From NCBI GenBank assembly GCA_002688175.1, contig NZCC01000056.1, positions 1 through 41,005 on the forward strand: a stretch of DNA of 41,005 bases, written 5' to 3'. A model generated the notes under the pieces. That model had not been told where the DNA came from, made no database searches, and worked only from the letters and a program-made list of their open reading frames with translations. Below, piece by piece: positions 1-9,689 of this stretch. The translations under genes were made by a program, and so were the position numbers. The DNA comes from Chromatiales bacterium (GTDB lineage Bacteria > Pseudomonadota > Gammaproteobacteria > Steroidobacterales > GCA-2729495). How positions within the stretch are numbered: position 1 is the first letter of the stretch; the number at the start of each line of letters is the position of its first letter.

Positions 1-16
1 AATTCTGTTGAAAAAC
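1..16. repeat. Left terminal inverted repeat of the IS element
   Basis: AATTCTGTTGAAAAAC pairs perfectly with the reverse complement of 1588-1603. One further match occurs after a mismatch. Confidence 0.9.
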
Positions 17-134
17 ACAGCATGAAATTGATAGATTTCCCAGCTCATTTTTTGCAACAGTCTTTCTGCTCCGACTGATGCCGGATATTTCTTCACTTAT
101 TTGTTTCTGATCAGGCTCATGGGGTCTGTTTCGG

Positions 135-1523
135 TCATGTAATGGCTGTAGCAGGTAAAGCAGGCGGATCGGTCCCCAACCATTGCGCCATGCGGCGTAG
201 GTTTTGTGCAGTAGCCGTCAGCAGGAACTCATCACCGGCACCGGTGAGCCCGCGAAGGCGTAATCGATCCAGTTTCAATATGCGCTTCATGTGTGCAAAC
301 AACATTTCCACTTTTTTTCGATCTTTACTCGATTGTAAGTAGGCCCTGGTATTTACCAGCGAACGTGCCAGGTCCCGGGCATCTTCGTGTACCTGTCGAT
401 GGATCTTGCGTGCCGGCTCCGCCGGACAACACTGCGCTTTTTTCGGACAGTGTCGACAGTCAGCCGGGCTGGCACGATAGATAATAGTATTGGCCTTGGT
501 GATGCCAGTGCGCTGCTTTTTGAACTTGCGCCGATTACGCAATAGCGGCTTGCCTCCCGGGCACAGGTAACGATCGGCCTGTGCCTCCCAGGTAAAGTCA
601 GTCCTGCCATAAAGCCCTGCTTTTCCTGCTGACTTATCCCACACCGGCACGTGCGGCGTAATGTCTTGCTCCTCAACCAACCAGCCCAGTAACTTTGCCG
701 AGCCATATGCCGTATCACCGATCAGTTTTTTTGGCTTTATCTCAAAACGCTCTTTAACCCGTTCGATCATGGTCCGGGTTGAGGCCACCTCAAAACTGCG
801 GTTTGCCGGTGTAGCTTCTACGTCCATGATGATCCCGGCATCGGTATCGATCAGATAGTTGGTGGAGTAGGCATAAAATGTCGCTCCACTTCGTGCGGCT
901 GTCCATCGGGAGGCCGGGTCTGTCTGTGAGACCTTCATCGCCGGTTTGCCACCCTCAGGAATCGAACGATCCAACGAGTTAAGGTACTCATCTACAGCGT
1001 GGCTCAACCCGCCACCCCAGTCATCGTCATCGTCATCGCCTTCATGGTGTCGCCGTCGACTGGCATCAGCCTTGATGATGCTGGCATCGACTGCAAATCC
1101 CTCGCCACGAACAAGCCCCTCATCAATACAGCGTTGCAGTACCTGTTCGAATACAAAGCGGAACGTATCTGCATCACGGAATCGGCCGTGGCGGTTCTTC
1201 GAGAATGTCGAATGATCCGGCACTTCATCTTCAATGCTCAGCCGGCAGAACCAACGATACGCCAGGTTCAGTTGCACCTCTTCGCACAATCGCCGTTCTG
1301 AGCGAATGCCAAAGCAGTAACCGATGATCAACATGCGAATCATCAGCTCCGGATCAATCGACGGGCGCCCGGTATGGCTATAGAAAGGAGCGAGGTGAGT
1401 ACGTAGCTCAGTAAGGTCCAGAAATCGATCAATACCGCGCAGTAAATGGTCTTGTGGAATCAGGCTTTCAAGCTCGAATGCATAGAAAAACTGAGCCTGT
1501 CCTTCATCGTTAGAACCCATCAT
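135..1523 (-). CDS. IS1182 family transposase (DDE type)
   Basis: This 462-residue enzyme would cut and join DNA at the ends of the surrounding IS. It has an N-terminal DUF772-like region (motif SIDPELMIRMLIIGYCFGIRS) and a DDE catalytic domain. The likely catalytic residues are the Asp of FAVDASIIKADASR, the Asp of LIGDTAYGSAKLLGW and the Glu of KKVEMLFAHMKR. A short acidic and His-rich stretch (RRRHHEGDDDDDDWGGG) follows the first Asp motif. The frame is open back to a TTG at 1583, but I chose the ATG at 1523 because AGGAGA lies 8 bases before it. There is no frameshift or internal stop, so it looks functional. It is the only gene of the element and is unrelated to the neighbouring chromosomal genes. 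Confidence 0.92.
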   Translation of the reverse strand: MMGSNDEGQAQFFYAFELESLIPQDHLLRGIDRFLDLTELRTHLAPFYSHTGRPSIDPELMIRMLIIGYCFGIRSERRLCEEVQLNLAYRWFCRLSIEDEVPDHSTFSKNRHGRFRDADTFRFVFEQVLQRCIDEGLVRGEGFAVDASIIKADASRRRHHEGDDDDDDWGGGLSHAVDEYLNSLDRSIPEGGKPAMKVSQTDPASRWTAARSGATFYAYSTNYLIDTDAGIIMDVEATPANRSFEVASTRTMIERVKERFEIKPKKLIGDTAYGSAKLLGWLVEEQDITPHVPVWDKSAGKAGLYGRTDFTWEAQADRYLCPGGKPLLRNRRKFKKQRTGITKANTIIYRASPADCRHCPKKAQCCPAEPARKIHRQVHEDARDLARSLVNTRAYLQSSKDRKKVEMLFAHMKRILKLDRLRLRGLTGAGDEFLLTATAQNLRRMAQWLGTDPPALPATAIT

Positions 1524-1587
1524 CCTGATGTTCTCCTGATGCCACTTCAGACTGAGTAAAGCAGTATCAGGTCCCACTTTCAATAGA

Positions 1588-1603
1588 GTTTTTCAACAGA
1601 ATT
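1588..1603. repeat. Right terminal inverted repeat of the IS element
   Basis: GTTTTTCAACAGAATT is the exact reverse complement of bases 1-16. The transposase start lies about 65 bases inside this end, so the promoter must lie in or just inside the repeat. Confidence 0.9.
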
Positions 1604-1721
1604 GGGGGGTAGAGCAGTCGTTCAAAAGTTGCCGGACTCTAAATTTATCCAAGGCTTTTGCCGCTCAGGTCAAGCATAGGAATCGCGGTTCAAATCACTG
1701 CTGAATGAAGTCTGCAAAGAA

Positions 1722-2570
1722 TTAATCACGCTCCTTAAGTTCGGTTGCAAGCCGATAAGCCTCACGCTTCTTCACACCGGTGATTTCTGCCGCCAGCGAA
1801 GCCGCCTGGCTGGCAGAAACAGACTGCAGCAAGATCGTCACGATCCGCTCCAGTTCATGTGTCGTAGCAGACTGTTGCTCGGATACTCCGGCAATCACAA
1901 GCGTAAATTCACCCTTACCTCCACCCGGATCAGCCTCCAATTGCTCACGAACCTCTGTCACGGTACCGCGATAGATCGTCTCATACCGCTTGGTCAGTTC
2001 GCGCGCCAGCGTGATGGGCCGTTGCGCGCCGAGGATGGCCTCGAGGTCGGCCAGCAGCTCGGCAACCCGATGCACAGATTCGTACAGGATCAGCGTCTCC
2101 GTTACATCACTCAACGCCTTGAGTCGGTTCCGACGCGCCACGGGCCGGGCCGGCAGAAATCCCTCGAAACGGAACCGGTCGGTTGGCAAACCGGACACCG
2201 ACAGGGCCGCAATCGCTGCACAACAACCGGGTATCGGGCTGACCGGCAGGGCTTCGGCACGTACCCGCTCGACCACCCGGTAGCCGGGATCACTGATCAG
2301 CGGTGTGCCCGCATCACTGATCAGTGCGACATCATCGCCGGACAACAGCATGGTGAGTACTTCATCGACACGCGACTTTTCATTGTGCTCATGTAATGAC
2401 AACAACCGGTTTTTCAACCCCAGGTGGGTTAGCAATTGACCCGCCCGCCGGGTATCCTCAGCAGCCACAACCACAGCCTTTTGCAACACGTCGCGTGCGC
2501 GCGCACTGATGTCGTCAAGATTTCCGATCGGTGTCGCGACTACATATAGTGTCCCGGGATCCGTAGTCAA
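1722..2570 (-). CDS. rsmI: 16S rRNA (cytidine-1402-2'-O)-methyltransferase
   Basis: RsmI uses S-adenosylmethionine to 2'-O-methylate C1402 in the decoding centre of 16S rRNA. The protein has 282 residues, the usual size. It opens with the tetrapyrrole-methylase-fold motif GTLYVVATPIGNLDDIS and contains AEDTRRAGQLL, SDAGTPLISDPGY and PGCCAAIAALSVSGLPTDRF, all diagnostic for the family. The C-terminal helix ends in TGVKKREAYRLATEL. The start is a TTG with AGGAG 10 bases upstream. It is divergent from lpoA with only 25 bases between the two starts, the same head-to-head arrangement as E. coli yraL/yraM, so the promoters must overlap each other's coding region. Confidence 0.95.
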   Translation of the reverse strand: MTTDPGTLYVVATPIGNLDDISARARDVLQKAVVVAAEDTRRAGQLLTHLGLKNRLLSLHEHNEKSRVDEVLTMLLSGDDVALISDAGTPLISDPGYRVVERVRAEALPVSPIPGCCAAIAALSVSGLPTDRFRFEGFLPARPVARRNRLKALSDVTETLILYESVHRVAELLADLEAILGAQRPITLARELTKRYETIYRGTVTEVREQLEADPGGGKGEFTLVIAGVSEQQSATTHELERIVTILLQSVSASQAASLAAEITGVKKREAYRLATELKERD

Positions 2571-2595
2571 AACCTGTAAACTCCTGAGTTCAAAT

Positions 2596-4545
2596 GTGAA
2601 CCATCAATATTCAATCAGCGCAAGTCTACGCCGTACCATACCTGCAGTCGTGTGGCTGATCATACTGACAGGACTGGCAGGCTGCACAGCGATACCGCTG
2701 AGCTCACAAACCGGGTCACCCGAATATGCTGCAGCTAACCGTGCCGAGCAGTTCGCCTCCCTGGGCCAGCATCGGGAGGCGGCCGACGCTTACCTGGAAC
2801 TAGCCAACCTGACAGCAGACTATGCAGAGCGCCAAAGCTACCTGATCCTGATGGCACATGAACGTCTGCTGGCAGGTTTCCCGGAGGTAGCAAAAACCAT
2901 CCTCAGCCGTCTGGGCGATCCAATCGATGAATCCAACCTGCTGTTATGGTCACGGGTGATAGCCGAGGTCTACATTGCAACCGACGAACCGAAACGGGCA
3001 CTTGAGATCCTGGCCAGGGCGCCTGCCAGCCAGGATCAGAAAATGGTTCTGGAAATTCTGCGCTTAAAAGGCAATGCGCTGTTTCGCACCGGCCAGCCCG
3101 TTGCGGCGACCAACATCCTGATCGAACGCGAAACCTGGCTTGAGGACAGCAACGATATCCTCACGCACCAGAATGATCTATGGAAAAGTTACCAGGCCTG
3201 GGGCGGTGAACTGCCGGACGATATCAGCGGAGACCCGATCCTGCTGGGCTGGCTGGATCTGGGACGAATCGCCTGGACCCAGCGAACCAGTCCAACGGCA
3301 ATGCGCGCAGCCCTGCGTGCGTGGCAATCCAGTTATTTTAATCACCCGGCCAACAATCCGCTCGTCGCGACCATCCTGCAACGACTTCCCGCTGTCATTG
3401 AATACCCGCGCCAGATCGCCGTGTTGCTGCCGCTGTCGGGCCGACAAAAGCAATCGGCCCGAGCCGTGCGTGACGGTCTGCTTGCGGCCCATTACCTGAC
3501 CCCCGCCCAGGCCCCCCGTCCGCAGATCAGAATTTATGACATCGATGCGGCCGGCACGGCGCAGTCGTATGCGCAAGCCATCAGTGACGGGGCAAATTTC
3601 GTCATTGGCCCGCTGCTCAAAGAGGCAGTACAGGAACTCGCCGACACCGGCATCACAACCCCAACCCTGACGCTGAACTTCCTCCCTGAAGAATTTCCAC
3701 AATCCGTCGGGTTTTACCAGTTCTCCCTGTCACCCGAAGATGAAGCCCGGCAAGTAGCGCGACGAGTCGCAGCACTGGGTCAATATCGCGCACTGGCGCT
3801 GGCCCCCAACACTGCCTGGGGCAGGCGCATGATGACCAGCTTTAGCGCGGAATTACAGGCACGGGGCGGACAAATTCTTGACTACCGATTCTATGACCCG
3901 CGCAACCCGGACTTCTCGAGCAGCATCCAGCAGCTGCTGCTGATTGACGAGAGTCGGGGTCGCCGCGATCGGCTCAGCGCAAATATTGGTATTCAGCTCG
4001 AATATGAACCACGACGACGAGCGGATATCGATTTAATCTTTCTGGCAGCGCGCGCAACGACCGGTAAGCTGATCAGACCGCAATTGCGCTTTCATTACGC
4101 GGGCGCAGTGCCAACGTACTCAACATCTGCGATCTACGAGGAAGGCTCACGGAACAATTCAGATCTTAACGGCATCATGTTTCCAGACGTACCATGGGTG
4201 ATAGCGCCCGACGGCCTGTCACTCGATGTACGAAAGACACTGGCTGAATACTGGCCCGACCAGGCGGAACGCCGGTCGCGGCTTTACGCACTGGGTTTCG
4301 ATGCATACCGGCTGGTTCCAATCGTCAATTCCGGCAGTAACAGCCAGGAAATCGAGGGCATGACCGGGACACTGTATTTTGACGATCGCAACCGGATTCT
4401 GCGCCGTCTGCCCTGGGCAAAGATGCAACGCGGTCGACCGGTACTGATGGACCCGCTGGCCGAACAGGAACGATTGACCGACGAAGCGACCGACTACGAC
4501 AATTGGCCCAACACATCGACAACGGCCGGACTGCCGAAACACTAG
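2596..4545 (+). CDS. lpoA: Penicillin-binding protein activator lipoprotein LpoA
   Basis: LpoA is an outer-membrane lipoprotein that reaches through the periplasm and stimulates the peptidoglycan synthase PBP1a. From the chosen GTG start it has 649 residues. The N-terminus is a lipoprotein signal: basic residues LRR, a hydrophobic stretch, then the lipobox LAGC with the acylated Cys at residue 30. An N-terminal TPR-like helical region follows (to about residue 260). The C-terminal half is a periplasmic-binding-protein fold beginning at RQIAVLLPLSGRQKQSARAV. The frame is open back to 2509, but that would place extra residues before the signal peptide and run into rsmI. No strong ribosome-binding site precedes the GTG. 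It overlaps yraN and forms the lpoA-yraN-gmhA run known from E. coli and Pseudomonas. Confidence 0.9.
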   Translation: MNHQYSISASLRRTIPAVVWLIILTGLAGCTAIPLSSQTGSPEYAAANRAEQFASLGQHREAADAYLELANLTADYAERQSYLILMAHERLLAGFPEVAKTILSRLGDPIDESNLLLWSRVIAEVYIATDEPKRALEILARAPASQDQKMVLEILRLKGNALFRTGQPVAATNILIERETWLEDSNDILTHQNDLWKSYQAWGGELPDDISGDPILLGWLDLGRIAWTQRTSPTAMRAALRAWQSSYFNHPANNPLVATILQRLPAVIEYPRQIAVLLPLSGRQKQSARAVRDGLLAAHYLTPAQAPRPQIRIYDIDAAGTAQSYAQAISDGANFVIGPLLKEAVQELADTGITTPTLTLNFLPEEFPQSVGFYQFSLSPEDEARQVARRVAALGQYRALALAPNTAWGRRMMTSFSAELQARGGQILDYRFYDPRNPDFSSSIQQLLLIDESRGRRDRLSANIGIQLEYEPRRRADIDLIFLAARATTGKLIRPQLRFHYAGAVPTYSTSAIYEEGSRNNSDLNGIMFPDVPWVIAPDGLSLDVRKTLAEYWPDQAERRSRLYALGFDAYRLVPIVNSGSNSQEIEGMTGTLYFDDRNRILRRLPWAKMQRGRPVLMDPLAEQERLTDEATDYDNWPNTSTTAGLPKH

Positions 4546-4883
4546 CCCGCCACTTTCTGACCGAGCGCGGCCTGACAGTCGTGACCACTAATTACCGATG
4601 TCGCTTCGGTGAACTCGACCTGGTCATGCGCCAGGCAGAACTCTTGATCATCGTAGAGATTCGCTACCGACACCAGGCCACATTTGGCGGTCCCATAGCA
4701 TCGATTTCAGCTGCAAAACAGCGCAAGATTGCCATTGCGACACAACATTTTATTCGCAGATACCCGGCCTACCGGGATGCGCCGGTGCGTTTTGACGTCG
4801 TTGGACTATCCGGCACACTTCACAAGCCGGACATACACTGGATTACCGGTGCGTTTACAATGGACGACCTGACTGACACATAA
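4503..4883 (+). CDS. yraN: UPF0102 family protein YraN (endonuclease-like)
   Basis: This 126-residue member of the UPF0102 family has a PD-(D/E)XK nuclease-like fold. Its biochemical role is not established. The fold-defining residues are visible in NYRCRFGELDLVMR and in VEIRYR. The last motif has Arg where many homologues have Lys, as is usual in gammaproteobacteria. The N-terminal helix NGRTAETLARHFLTERG matches the family, so the start must lie upstream of it. That leaves the TTG at 4503, which overlaps the end of lpoA by 43 bases and implies coupled translation. The next start candidate (a GTG in the VVTTNYR region) would delete conserved residues. gmhA follows 21 bases downstream. Confidence 0.88.
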   Translation: MAQHIDNGRTAETLARHFLTERGLTVVTTNYRCRFGELDLVMRQAELLIIVEIRYRHQATFGGPIASISAAKQRKIAIATQHFIRRYPAYRDAPVRFDVVGLSGTLHKPDIHWITGAFTMDDLTDT

Positions 4884-5495
<612 letters not shown>

Positions 5496-5506
5496 TTCCG
5501 GTTCAT

Positions 5507-5521
5507 TGGTGTCAGACACCA
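5507..5521. repeat. Short perfect palindrome TGGTGTC-A-GACACCA
   Basis: Two 7-base arms flank a single A, just downstream of the gmhA stop. The loop is too tight for a good RNA hairpin and no T-run follows, so this reads better as a DNA palindrome (protein site or repeat-element remnant) than as a terminator. Confidence 0.6.
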
Positions 5522-5585
5522 GGTTATTCCTTTGTCTTTCCCTGAACGACATTTTGTGTCCGCCATGGTTCCACCAAGGTGTCGA

Positions 5586-5667
5586 GGTATTTTTCCGTCG
5601 GGTATCCTTCCAAAACCTTAAAGCCGCTCCTGCGGCGTTTTGTAAGGATACCCGACGGAAAAATACC
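5586..5667 (+). repeat. 82-nt covarying palindromic element, copy 1
   Basis: Left arm 5586-5616 and right arm 5637-5667 pair at 30 of 31 positions, with one C-T mismatch at arm position 25. Between them lie the one-sided bulge CTTAAA (5617-5622) and the inner hairpin GCCGC-TCCT-GCGGC (5623-5636). The outer base is GGTATTT/AAATACC. The right flank reads GCCCATGGAAAG and continues A-rich to GCAGCTAAA. The left flank (TTCCACCAAGGTGTCGA) resembles that of copy 3. No T-run follows the hairpin on either strand. It belongs to the same family as 36034-36115 and 36216-36297. Confidence 0.93.
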
Positions 5668-5705
5668 GCCCATGGAAAGACTAAAGATAAAGCAGCTAAA
5701 ACGTA

Positions 5706-6128
5706 CTATTTAACGATACGCAGCCGCGCTCGACCAGGACCGGCCGGTGGTGGTTCAGGATTGTCATCATCGCCGGCAGCGGGCGGAGTCGGCTGATTAC
5801 CCTCAGCATCCTGTTCGGCAAACAACATGCCCTCTCCCGTTTCACGCGCATAGATGCCGAGTACCGATTCCATGGGTGCCCTGATCAAGTGTGCCTTACC
5901 GTTGAAACGTGTCTCAAATTCAATGTCATCATTGCCGAGCACCAGGTTCCTGGTCGCCGAATAGCTGCAATTCAGAACAATCTTGCCATCCTGAATATGC
6001 TCAGGCGGAACCTGCAAGCCGGATACGGTGGCATCGAGGACGAGGTGTGGTGTCTTGCCGTTATCCGTCATCCATTCATGCAGCGCCCTGACCAGATAGG
6101 GTCGCTGCGAAATATCCTGATGCGGCAT
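5706..6128 (-). CDS. sspB: ClpXP protease specificity-enhancing factor SspB
   Basis: SspB binds the ssrA tag on stalled-ribosome products and tethers them to the ClpXP protease. The 140-residue protein has the folded dimeric substrate-binding domain (RPYLVRALHEWMTDNGKTPHLVLDA, ATRNLVLGNDDIEFETRFNG). A flexible Pro/Asp-rich linker follows (PTPPAAGDDDNPEPPPAG). The protein ends in RARLRIVK, which matches the C-terminal ClpX-binding (XB) module of E. coli SspB. It lies 20 bases downstream of sspA on the same strand, the classical sspAB operon. Its 3' end faces the palindromic element. Confidence 0.96.
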   Translation of the reverse strand: MPHQDISQRPYLVRALHEWMTDNGKTPHLVLDATVSGLQVPPEHIQDGKIVLNCSYSATRNLVLGNDDIEFETRFNGKAHLIRAPMESVLGIYARETGEGMLFAEQDAEGNQPTPPAAGDDDNPEPPPAGPGRARLRIVK

Positions 6129-6148
6129 GGAACTAACGGCAATGCCGC

Positions 6149-6778
6149 TTACTGGTGCATTTCCTGCTCAAGTTCCGTCAGACTTTCCTGGAAAGACGGC
6201 CGCGAAAACACATCATTCATGTAACTGCGGATAGATTGAGCATGGTCAGAAATTTCGATGCCATAGGATTCGAGTCGCCAGAGTATCGGCGCAATACTGC
6301 AATCAACGAGTGAGAAATCGTCGCTAAGGAAAAACTTCTTCACACCGAAAACCTCTGCACTGGCGACAATACTTTCTTCCAGAATTTTGCGAGTACGAGA
6401 TACCTGCTTGGGATCGGATGCAGCTTCAAGCTGATCGGCCAGACTGTACCAATCTTTCTCAATCCGGTACAACGCCAGACGAAACTGTGCACGGGTTACC
6501 GGATCGACAGGCATCAACGGCGGATGCGGAAAACGTTCGTCAAGATACTCGATGATAACCCGCGAATCATAGAGCACGAGATCCCGATCAACGAGTGTCG
6601 GCACACTATGATAAGGATTCAGATCGAGCAAATCCTCGGGCAGATCGGTGCCCTCAACATTGACTACATCAATCCTGATATTCTTCTCAGCCAGCACCAG
6701 GCGGGTGCGATGACTATAAAAACAGGTTGGACTGGAAAATAACGTCATTATCGAATGCCTTCCGGCCACAATAGCCAT
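6149..6778 (-). CDS. sspA: Stringent starvation protein A
   Basis: SspA is a glutathione-S-transferase-fold protein that binds RNA polymerase and alters transcription during starvation and acid stress; the fold does not imply transferase activity. The 209 residues start MAIVAGRHSIMTLFSSPTC, which lines up with the E. coli start and confirms the ATG at 6778. TGGAG lies 9 bases upstream. The conserved surface loop FPHPPLMPVDP and the C-terminal helical domain (LSDDFSLVDCSIAPILWRLE) are intact. It is the first gene of sspAB. The cytochrome bc1 genes that precede sspA in many relatives are absent; murA lies upstream instead. Confidence 0.96.
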   Translation of the reverse strand: MAIVAGRHSIMTLFSSPTCFYSHRTRLVLAEKNIRIDVVNVEGTDLPEDLLDLNPYHSVPTLVDRDLVLYDSRVIIEYLDERFPHPPLMPVDPVTRAQFRLALYRIEKDWYSLADQLEAASDPKQVSRTRKILEESIVASAEVFGVKKFFLSDDFSLVDCSIAPILWRLESYGIEISDHAQSIRSYMNDVFSRPSFQESLTELEQEMHQ

Positions 6779-7146
6779 GAACTAACTCCACAGTTCACCG
6801 TGAACCGATCCTTAAGTAATTAACAACACCAAATAAGCTTTATATTGATACGGCAAATGCTACTACATCCTTTTGCCACAATACCGGTAAAGCTTATCGC
6901 CATATTCTGATAGTGACGGCTCATACCCGATTTTTAATTCATCGAGCCGCGCAGGCTAGCAAAATTGAATATTATCGTCCTATGTCTATTGATGATCGAC
7001 CGTTCTACCCGACATCATTCTCTTTTGACGATCCCGTTATGACTCGTACCCTTAGGATCTGACAAGAGGCACATAAAAATTTGTGCGAATTATACACAGG
7101 CGATTGCAAGGTTGACTACCAACCTGAGCTGTTATCACGACTAAGA
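6779..7146. other. 368-bp gap between murA and sspA
   Basis: Both flanking genes read on the minus strand, so this gap should hold the end of the murA transcript and the sspA promoter. It is clearly AT-richer than its surroundings. On the minus strand a TATAAA-like box (near 6838-6843) lies about 60 bases before the sspA start, without a convincing -35 partner. Just after the murA stop a weak 5-bp hairpin GGTTG/CAACC is present without a T-run. I see no gene: the open frame at 7081-7284 overlaps the murA end and has no family features. Confidence 0.5.
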
Positions 7147-8638
<1,492 letters not shown>

Positions 8639-8705
8639 GGTCTTTCCTTCACCCCGATAGCCACTTAATGCTTCGTCGAGGTTATCTTCTTGCAAAGCCC
8701 GTCAT

Positions 8706-8711
8706 TATAAT
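8706..8711 (+). promoter_or_regulatory. Possible -10 box (TATAAT) just before yrbG
   Basis: A perfect TATAAT ends 8 bases before the yrbG ATG. If used, transcription would start at or next to the start codon and give a leaderless message, which fits the lack of any ribosome-binding site there. No good -35 hexamer is visible at 16-18 bases. Confidence 0.35.
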
Positions 8712-8719
8712 CACCACCT

Positions 8720-9685
8720 ATGCTGTTGTATGTGGTCGCGCTAATTTCGGGGATTATTCTTCTCATCTGGGGTGCTGACCGGATGGTCGCCGGCGCTTCA
8801 GTAACCGCCCGCAACCTGGGTGTGTCACCGATGATCGTGGGGCTGACCGTCGTCGGTTTTGCGACCTCGGCACCGGAAATCCTGGTTTCGGTGATGGCCG
8901 CCCTCAACAACGTACCCAACCTTGCAATCGGCAACGCAATTGGCTCAAACATCGCCAACATTGGCCTGGTTGGCGGCATGACGGCGTTGCTGTGGCCACT
9001 ACAGGTAAATTCGCAGACGCTCAGGCGCGAACTCCCGGTTATGCTCGCGGTCTGCATACTGCCTATCTTCCTGATCAACGACGCCAGCCTGAACCGGATC
9101 GAGGGGCTATTCCTGATGTGCGCGTTCGCCGGTTTTACCTACTGGATCGTCCGGCTCGGGCAACGGACCCGTGGCCACGACACCATTGAGGCGGAATATG
9201 CGTCGGAAATTCCGGCCGATATGCAGCAGAATCTTGCCACCATGCGGATCATTTCCGGCCTTGTTTTGCTGATCGGCGGTTCCAAGGCACTGGTCTGGGG
9301 CGCAGAGAATATCGCCCTGGAACTTGAAATCACCAATACCGTGCTCGGTATCACGGTCGTCGCTGTCGGTACCAGCCTGCCTGAACTGGCCGTATCGATC
9401 CTCGCAGCCCGTAAAGGTGAGCACGGCCTCGCGATCGGTAACATCATCGGCTCGAACAGCTTCAATATGCTGGTAGTGATTGGCATTGCTGCCACGATTC
9501 GCCCGGTAGCCCTTGACATCACAACCACCAGCCTGCATTTCCCGGTCATGCTGGCATTTACGGTCGCATTCTTCTTCATGACGTACAATTACACGGGAAT
9601 TATCCGCATCAGTCGCTGGGCTGGTGCCGCCCTGCTAATCAGCTTCATCGCCTATCATGCGTATGTGGCTGTCAAAATATTTTGA
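8720..9685 (+). CDS. yrbG: Calcium/sodium antiporter, CaCA family (YrbG)
   Basis: This 321-residue inner-membrane cation exchanger has about ten transmembrane helices in two inverted halves. Each half carries the family alpha-repeat: VGFATSAPEILVS with AIGNAIGSNIANI in the first, and VAVGTSLPELAVS with AIGNIIGSNSFNM in the second. The acidic residue in each (Glu of SAPE and SLPE) binds the transported cation. A cytoplasmic loop around residues 145-175 joins the halves. It is the first gene of the yrbG-kdsD-kdsC-lpt-rpoN run, as in E. coli. The ATG has no ribosome-binding site, and a TATAAT sits directly upstream. Physiological substrate specificity cannot be read from the sequence. Confidence 0.92.
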   Translation: MLLYVVALISGIILLIWGADRMVAGASVTARNLGVSPMIVGLTVVGFATSAPEILVSVMAALNNVPNLAIGNAIGSNIANIGLVGGMTALLWPLQVNSQTLRRELPVMLAVCILPIFLINDASLNRIEGLFLMCAFAGFTYWIVRLGQRTRGHDTIEAEYASEIPADMQQNLATMRIISGLVLLIGGSKALVWGAENIALELEITNTVLGITVVAVGTSLPELAVSILAARKGEHGLAIGNIIGSNSFNMLVVIGIAATIRPVALDITTTSLHFPVMLAFTVAFFFMTYNYTGIIRISRWAGAALLISFIAYHAYVAVKIF

Positions 9686-9689
9686 ACCC

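Larger units (their letters stand above)
1..1603 (-). mobile_element. IS1182-type insertion sequence, complete
   Basis: A single transposase gene is bracketed by terminal inverted repeats. The left end (1-16, AATTCTGTTGAAAAAC) is exactly complementary to 1588-1603. Similarity then decays quickly. The element is about 1.6 kb, normal for the IS1182 group. The window begins on the first base of the inverted repeat, so the left flank and any target-site duplication cannot be seen. The right junction is AATT followed by a run of G. The intact reading frame and perfect ends suggest recent activity. The family assignment rests on recognising the transposase, not on a database match. Confidence 0.9.
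5496..5705. other. Convergent intergenic region with palindromic element
   Basis: This gap lies between gmhA (plus) and sspB (minus), which converge. It holds a small 7-bp palindrome (5507-5521), the first copy of the 82-nt element (5586-5667) and an A-rich right flank that ends in GCAGCTAAA (5692-5700). Open frames crossing it exist only because the palindrome lacks stops. I see no ribosome-binding site or protein family signature in them. Confidence 0.7.

Noticed and set aside
1604..1721. tRNA-like words after the IS (GGTAGAGCAG, GGACTCTAAA, GGTTCAAATC)
   Set aside because: The words occur in tRNA-like order, but no acceptor, anticodon or T stem can be paired, so this is not a tRNA gene. 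A destroyed remnant is possible but unsupported. Neither does it resemble rnpB, which is near rsmI in Pseudomonas.
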